A stretch of DNA of 64,000 bases, taken from positions 2,356,001 through 2,420,000 of the forward strand of contig NZ_CP165734.1 of assembly GCF_041200145.1 (NCBI RefSeq). The letters run 5' to 3'. Every line of letters begins with the position of its first letter. Position 1 is the first letter of the stretch. The position numbers and the translations under genes were made by a program. Below, piece after piece: positions 60,375 to 64,000 of this stretch. The stretch comes from Bradyrhizobium sp. LLZ17. Lineage in GTDB: Bacteria > Pseudomonadota > Alphaproteobacteria > Rhizobiales > Xanthobacteraceae. The notes beneath the pieces were generated by a model, which saw nothing but the letters and a program-made list of their open reading frames with translations, searched no databases and was not told the origin of the DNA.

Positions 60375-61202
60375 TTACGTCTGCGGACCGGACAACGTGA
60401 TGTCGCGCTCGGCGCGGAACACGTTGCTGTAGAGATTGGCGATCCATTGCCGGCCGATCTCGGTCTTGTTGAGATATCCGATCTCGGTCTGGATGTGCGG
60501 TGCGACACTGTTCCAGTAGAATTGCGGATAGCGGTTCACGATGTCTGCGGGCGAGTCGTAGCCGAGCTGGCGGTTGATCCCGACCTCCTCGAATTCGTAG
60601 TAGAGCGCGTTGGCCTTGCGCAGATAGTTGGGATCGCCGAGCTGCCCGATGAAGTCGGCGGCGCGCAGGATCGAGGCCTCGTCGTCATATTCCTGGCCTT
60701 TCTGGGCCGGAAACCGCGTGCCTTCGATGGCGCGGGCGACGCGCTCGCTGTCGATGCCGCGGATCGGCGGCAGCCGCCGCCTTACGAAGAGCTTCGAGCG
60801 GTCAACGTGATACATCATCAGACTGGCATCCGAGGCGCCGCGCGGCAGCGACACCTTGGTCCCGGCCTCGTCGATCACGAAACCGTCTTCGTCATCCTCC
60901 GGAAACAGACCGCGGACATAGCCGATGTCATGCGCGAGGCAGGCGATCAGGACATGGATATAATCTTCCGCCGCAAGGTGCGTGTGAAGATTGCGCCCCA
61001 TGAGGATCGCCTGGGCCGCGAGCGTCACCAGCATCGTATGCTCGATATTGTGGTAAAGCGCATCGCTGTTGCCGATGCATTCCATCGCGGTGCGGGTCGA
61101 GCCCTCCACCACCCTTGCATAGGACTCGTCGTACCTGCGGCGCATGAACGAACCCAGCATCTTCTCCAGGGTTTCGGCCGCCAGTTTCGGCAACGTGATC
61201 AT
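60375..61202 (-). CDS. HD-domain metal-dependent phosphohydrolase
   Basis: The 275-residue protein has the HD signature: His51 and His55 in YHNIEHTMLV, the His91-Asp92 pair in CLAHDIGYVRG, and a later SILRAADFIGQLGDPN. Such enzymes hydrolyse phosphodiesters or nucleotides, and the substrate is not deducible. It is on the same strand as the transglutaminase and alpha-E genes, 186 bp downstream of them, and may belong to the same functional group. Confidence 0.85.
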   Translation of the reverse strand: MITLPKLAAETLEKMLGSFMRRRYDESYARVVEGSTRTAMECIGNSDALYHNIEHTMLVTLAAQAILMGRNLHTHLAAEDYIHVLIACLAHDIGYVRGLFPEDDEDGFVIDEAGTKVSLPRGASDASLMMYHVDRSKLFVRRRLPPIRGIDSERVARAIEGTRFPAQKGQEYDDEASILRAADFIGQLGDPNYLRKANALYYEFEEVGINRQLGYDSPADIVNRYPQFYWNSVAPHIQTEIGYLNKTEIGRQWIANLYSNVFRAERDITLSGPQT

Positions 61203-61388
61203 GGATGCAGCCCCGCCCGCCGGTGGTGTCCCACGCCAACTCCCGATCTCTCTTCGCGTCCTCGACGCACGCCAGCATAGCCCATCTTGGGCCGGCTGGC
61301 CAAACCCCCGGACGAGAACACGGAAATATGTTGCCGTAGCAGGTGCCGGCGCGGCACCCCCTGGGCCTGGCCAGGACGGCGAGCCTGC

Positions 61389-62267
61389 TTACTCCACCAC
61401 CAGCACGTCCACGGCGACATCGAGCTTCTGCTTCGGCGAGCCGACGATGATGCCGTCCACCGGGGAGACGTCGGAGAAGTCGCGCCCGACCGCGAGCACG
61501 ATGTGATCGTTGGCGATCAAGAGATCGTTGGTCGGATCGAAATCGAGCCAGCCGAGCTCCGCCCCGCACCACAGCGAGACCCAGGCGTGCGTCGCGTCGG
61601 CACCTTGCAGGCGCGGCTTGCCGGCCGGCGGAATGGTGCGGAGATAGCCGCTGACATAGGCCGCGGGCAGGCCGAGCCCGCGCAGGCCCGCGATCATCAC
61701 GTGAGCAAAATCCTGGCAGACGCCGTGGCGCTTGGCGAAGACCTCGTCGAGCGGCGTCGAGATCACCGTCGCCTTGGGGTCGTAGCGAAACTCGGTGCGG
61801 ATGCGATGCATCAGATCGACCGCGCCGGCGAGGATGGCCGCGCCGGGCGTGAAGCTCTCGGCCGCATAGGCGCTGACGGAGCGCAGCACCGGCACCAATG
61901 GGCTGGCAAAGACATAGCCCACCGGCGACGACGGGCCGAGACTGGTTGCTTCGAAGGCGATGTCGCGGACGCTCTCCCAGGACGGGCTGACGGCATCGCG
62001 CGCCGGCGGCTGGCGCGACACCGAGACCCGCGAGCGCGAGTCGATCCGCAGGGTCCGATGTGCCGCCTCGATCACGACGCTCTCGGTCAGCGTGCCGAAG
62101 AAGTCGCGGCGAACGTTGCGCTCGGCCGGACGCGGACGGATCTCGACGCGGTGCGAGATCAGCTCCTGGCCCCCTCCGCTCCTCGGCTCCAGCCGCAGCG
62201 TGCAGCGGGCGAAGCTGACCGCGCTCTCGTATTCATAGGTGGTGACGTGGCGGATATCGTAGATCAC
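61389..62267 (-). CDS. Transglutaminase-like cysteine peptidase-fold protein
   Basis: The 292-residue protein begins MIYDIRHVTTYEYESAV (typical N-terminal beta-sandwich domain). It has a core with catalytic Cys184 (KRHGVCQDFAHV), His227 (ATHAWVSLW) and Asp242/244 (LDFDPTND). These enzymes cleave or cross-link peptide bonds. Its ATG overlaps the stop of the upstream alpha-E gene as ATGA, so the two are coupled. In many proteobacteria this pair belongs to a conserved gene group that includes a circularly permuted ATP-grasp. Confidence 0.9.
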   Translation of the reverse strand: MIYDIRHVTTYEYESAVSFARCTLRLEPRSGGGQELISHRVEIRPRPAERNVRRDFFGTLTESVVIEAAHRTLRIDSRSRVSVSRQPPARDAVSPSWESVRDIAFEATSLGPSSPVGYVFASPLVPVLRSVSAYAAESFTPGAAILAGAVDLMHRIRTEFRYDPKATVISTPLDEVFAKRHGVCQDFAHVMIAGLRGLGLPAAYVSGYLRTIPPAGKPRLQGADATHAWVSLWCGAELGWLDFDPTNDLLIANDHIVLAVGRDFSDVSPVDGIIVGSPKQKLDVAVDVLVVE

Positions 62268-64000
62268 GCCAGCCCCGTCAGCTTTTCCGGCCGGCTGGCA
62301 TTGGGACCGTGCGGGAAATAGTGCAACCCGATCGCCTCGGCCAGCTTGAGCAAATCCTGCTCCAGCGAAAACAGCGTCTTGACCTCGAGCTTCTCGGCTT
62401 CTGCGGTCGCAAGCATCGCCTGGATCGCCACCGCGAGCCGTTGCGGCTGCTCGATCAGGCCGTGCTCCTTCAGGGTCGGCAGCGCCGCGATGTGCTCGTT
62501 CAGCGTCGTCACCTGGAACGCCACCGAACGCGGATTGTAGCCGTCGAGAACGGCGAGGTCGCGCACCGGCGCCAGGATCGGCGCCAGCAGATAGCGCGAG
62601 CGATAGGTGATCTGGGAGTCCACCAGCGTCAGCAGGATGTCGAGATCCTCGTCGCCGGCCTCGTCATAGGCGAACTGGCGCGCGAAACGCGTGGTGTTGA
62701 CGGCACGCTCGGTGCGGCGGCCGATATCGAGGAAGCGCCAGCCGGCGGCGCGGTTCATGTTCTCCTGCGCAAGGCCCGCAAAGCTCGCGAGTTCCTGCAA
62801 GGTCAGCTCGGCCGCGCTCAGCACGCTGTCGTCGTCCTCGACCTCCCAGGCCAGCCGCTCGGTCATCTCGGTAATGACCTGCCAGGCATCGGGCGACAGC
62901 CGCTCGCGCAACGAGGTCGCCGTGCGCTGTGCCGCACGCACCAGCGACAATGCCGAGCCGAAACGCTCGGCGCTCTGCAATGCTTCGGCGGTGATGCGCC
63001 CGGGGGCGACGCGCGAGGCTTGCGAGATCGCGCCCCAGGACACCAGCAGGCGCTGGATGCGCTCCGCCGATTGCAGCGAGGCCGATGTGCCCTTGTTGGG
63101 CCCGCTCGGCGAGCCCAGCGCCCGCACGAGCCGCAATGTTGCTTCGGCGCGCTCGAGATAGCGGCCGAGCCAGAACAGATTGTCGGCGGCGCGGCTCGGC
63201 AGCACGCCGGCGATGCGGCGGATGCGCACCTTGTCGGTGGCGGGCAGCAACGACGCGGTCGAGACCTTCTTCTCCGAAACGACCCAGACGTCGGCAGCGC
63301 GCGCGCCATCGCCCATCGACACCGCGCGCGCATCCGCCTGCTCGGCGATCCGGCAGAAGCCGCCGGGCATGATAGCCCAGCCATCGGGCGTGGCGGCCGC
63401 GAACACCCGCAGCACGAAGGGACGCGGGGTGAGCTGTCCCTGTTCCCACACCGGCATGGTCGAGAGCCGCACCACCTCCTGGCCGACATAGTCCATGCCG
63501 CGCGCGGCAATGGCGTCGGTGAGGCGCTGCCGCCTGCTGGCGTCGAGCTCGCTCGCAAGCACCGGACCATTGCTGTCGAAGCCGGGAACGCCGCGCTGGT
63601 AGGCACCTTCGATCGCAACCCGGTCGAGCCGCGACAACACCTCGTCGCGCGCCGAGCGTTGGCCGCACCACCAGGTCGCGATGTGCGGCATCTTCAGCTC
63701 TTCGCCGAGCAACCTCCGGCTCAGGGCCGGCAGGAAGCCGAGCATCGCGCGCGCCTCCAGCACGCCGGAGCCCGGCATGTTGGCGACCACGACGCCATCC
63801 TTGCGCAGCACGTCGATCAGGCCGGGCACCCCCAGTCGCGACGAGGCGTCGAGCTCGAGCGGATCGAGCGAATTGGAATCGACACGACGCAGCAGCACGT
63901 CGAGCCGCTTCAATCCTGCGACGGTGCGGATGTGGATACGGTCGTCGCTGACGGCGAGATCGTCGCCCTCGACCAGCAGGAAGCCGAGATAGCGCGCCAA
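62264..64000 (-). CDS. Circularly permuted ATP-grasp / alpha-E fusion protein, 5' end outside window
   Basis: The gene runs off the right edge, and 578 residues are visible. The first part (ARYLGFLLVEGDDLAVSDDRIHIRT to GKLTGHPGVLEARAM-like NMPGSGVLEAR) belongs to the DUF404/DUF407 circularly permuted ATP-grasp. The second half, from about residue 245 (LPSRAADNLFWLGRYLERAEATLRL), is an alpha-E (DUF403) helical domain. ATP-grasp enzymes ligate an acid to an amine using ATP. With the transglutaminase it forms a putative peptide-modifying or small-peptide synthesis pair. The true N-terminus is not in view. Confidence 0.85.
   Translation of the reverse strand: MARYLGFLLVEGDDLAVSDDRIHIRTVAGLKRLDVLLRRVDSNSLDPLELDASSRLGVPGLIDVLRKDGVVVANMPGSGVLEARAMLGFLPALSRRLLGEELKMPHIATWWCGQRSARDEVLSRLDRVAIEGAYQRGVPGFDSNGPVLASELDASRRQRLTDAIAARGMDYVGQEVVRLSTMPVWEQGQLTPRPFVLRVFAAATPDGWAIMPGGFCRIAEQADARAVSMGDGARAADVWVVSEKKVSTASLLPATDKVRIRRIAGVLPSRAADNLFWLGRYLERAEATLRLVRALGSPSGPNKGTSASLQSAERIQRLLVSWGAISQASRVAPGRITAEALQSAERFGSALSLVRAAQRTATSLRERLSPDAWQVITEMTERLAWEVEDDDSVLSAAELTLQELASFAGLAQENMNRAAGWRFLDIGRRTERAVNTTRFARQFAYDEAGDEDLDILLTLVDSQITYRSRYLLAPILAPVRDLAVLDGYNPRSVAFQVTTLNEHIAALPTLKEHGLIEQPQRLAVAIQAMLATAEAEKLEVKTLFSLEQDLLKLAEAIGLHYFPHGPNASRPEKLTGLA

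Overview
The window looks like a chromosomal segment of a Bradyrhizobium-type alphaproteobacterium (Nitrobacteraceae, formerly Bradyrhizobiaceae). The evidence is high GC content, a complete hopanoid locus including the 2-methylase HpnP, an alphaproteobacterial LexA box (GTTC-N7-GTTC), EcfG-type general-stress promoters (GGAAC-N16-CGTT), and several families of REP/BIME palindromes of the kind common in these genomes. I saw no rRNA, tRNA, CRISPR array, prophage or integrative element. The only mobile-element trace is a broken REP-associated tyrosine transposase.

Layout, left to right. 1-9.7 kb: the 3' end of a TolC-type outer-membrane factor, a HigBA-like toxin-antitoxin pair, a P-loop kinase-like protein, a secreted amidohydrolase, a heavy-metal-type RND permease/adaptor pair, and a frameshifted CaiB/BaiF CoA-transferase. 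9.7-17.9 kb: an SDR oxidoreductase, then the SOS mutagenesis cassette imuA-imuB-dnaE2 (minus strand) diverging from udgX across a LexA box. 18-24.2 kb: a PiT phosphate transporter, two tandem M20 amidohydrolases, and a frameshifted GMC oxidoreductase. 24.3-27.1 kb: an operon of metallophosphoesterase, cupredoxin, ECF sigma factor and zinc-finger anti-sigma factor.

27.1-50.1 kb is the hopanoid region: hpnO, hpnN, ispH-hpnH, then hpnC-hpnD-hpnE-shc-hpnG as a tightly overlapping operon, a second HpnN-like RND protein, and hpnP lying between eutB and eutC. IspH supplies isoprenoid diphosphates. HpnC/D/E make squalene, Shc cyclises it, HpnH adds adenosine, HpnG removes adenine, HpnO aminates the side chain, HpnP methylates C-2, and HpnN is linked to transport to the outer membrane. 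50.4-64 kb: a chemoreceptor, a damaged membrane protein, an EcfG-promoter-driven stress pair (small protein plus hemerythrin), an acyl-CoA dehydrogenase, an HdeD-like protein, a Rieske/FAD reductase with an alpha/beta hydrolase, an HD-domain protein, and a transglutaminase / ATP-grasp-alpha-E pair that runs off the right edge.

Ten otherwise normal genes each carry exactly one single-base indel. Adding or removing one base restores a full-length family product in nearly every case. This pattern points mainly to consensus sequencing errors rather than gene decay, so genes typed 'pseudogene' here may be intact in the organism.
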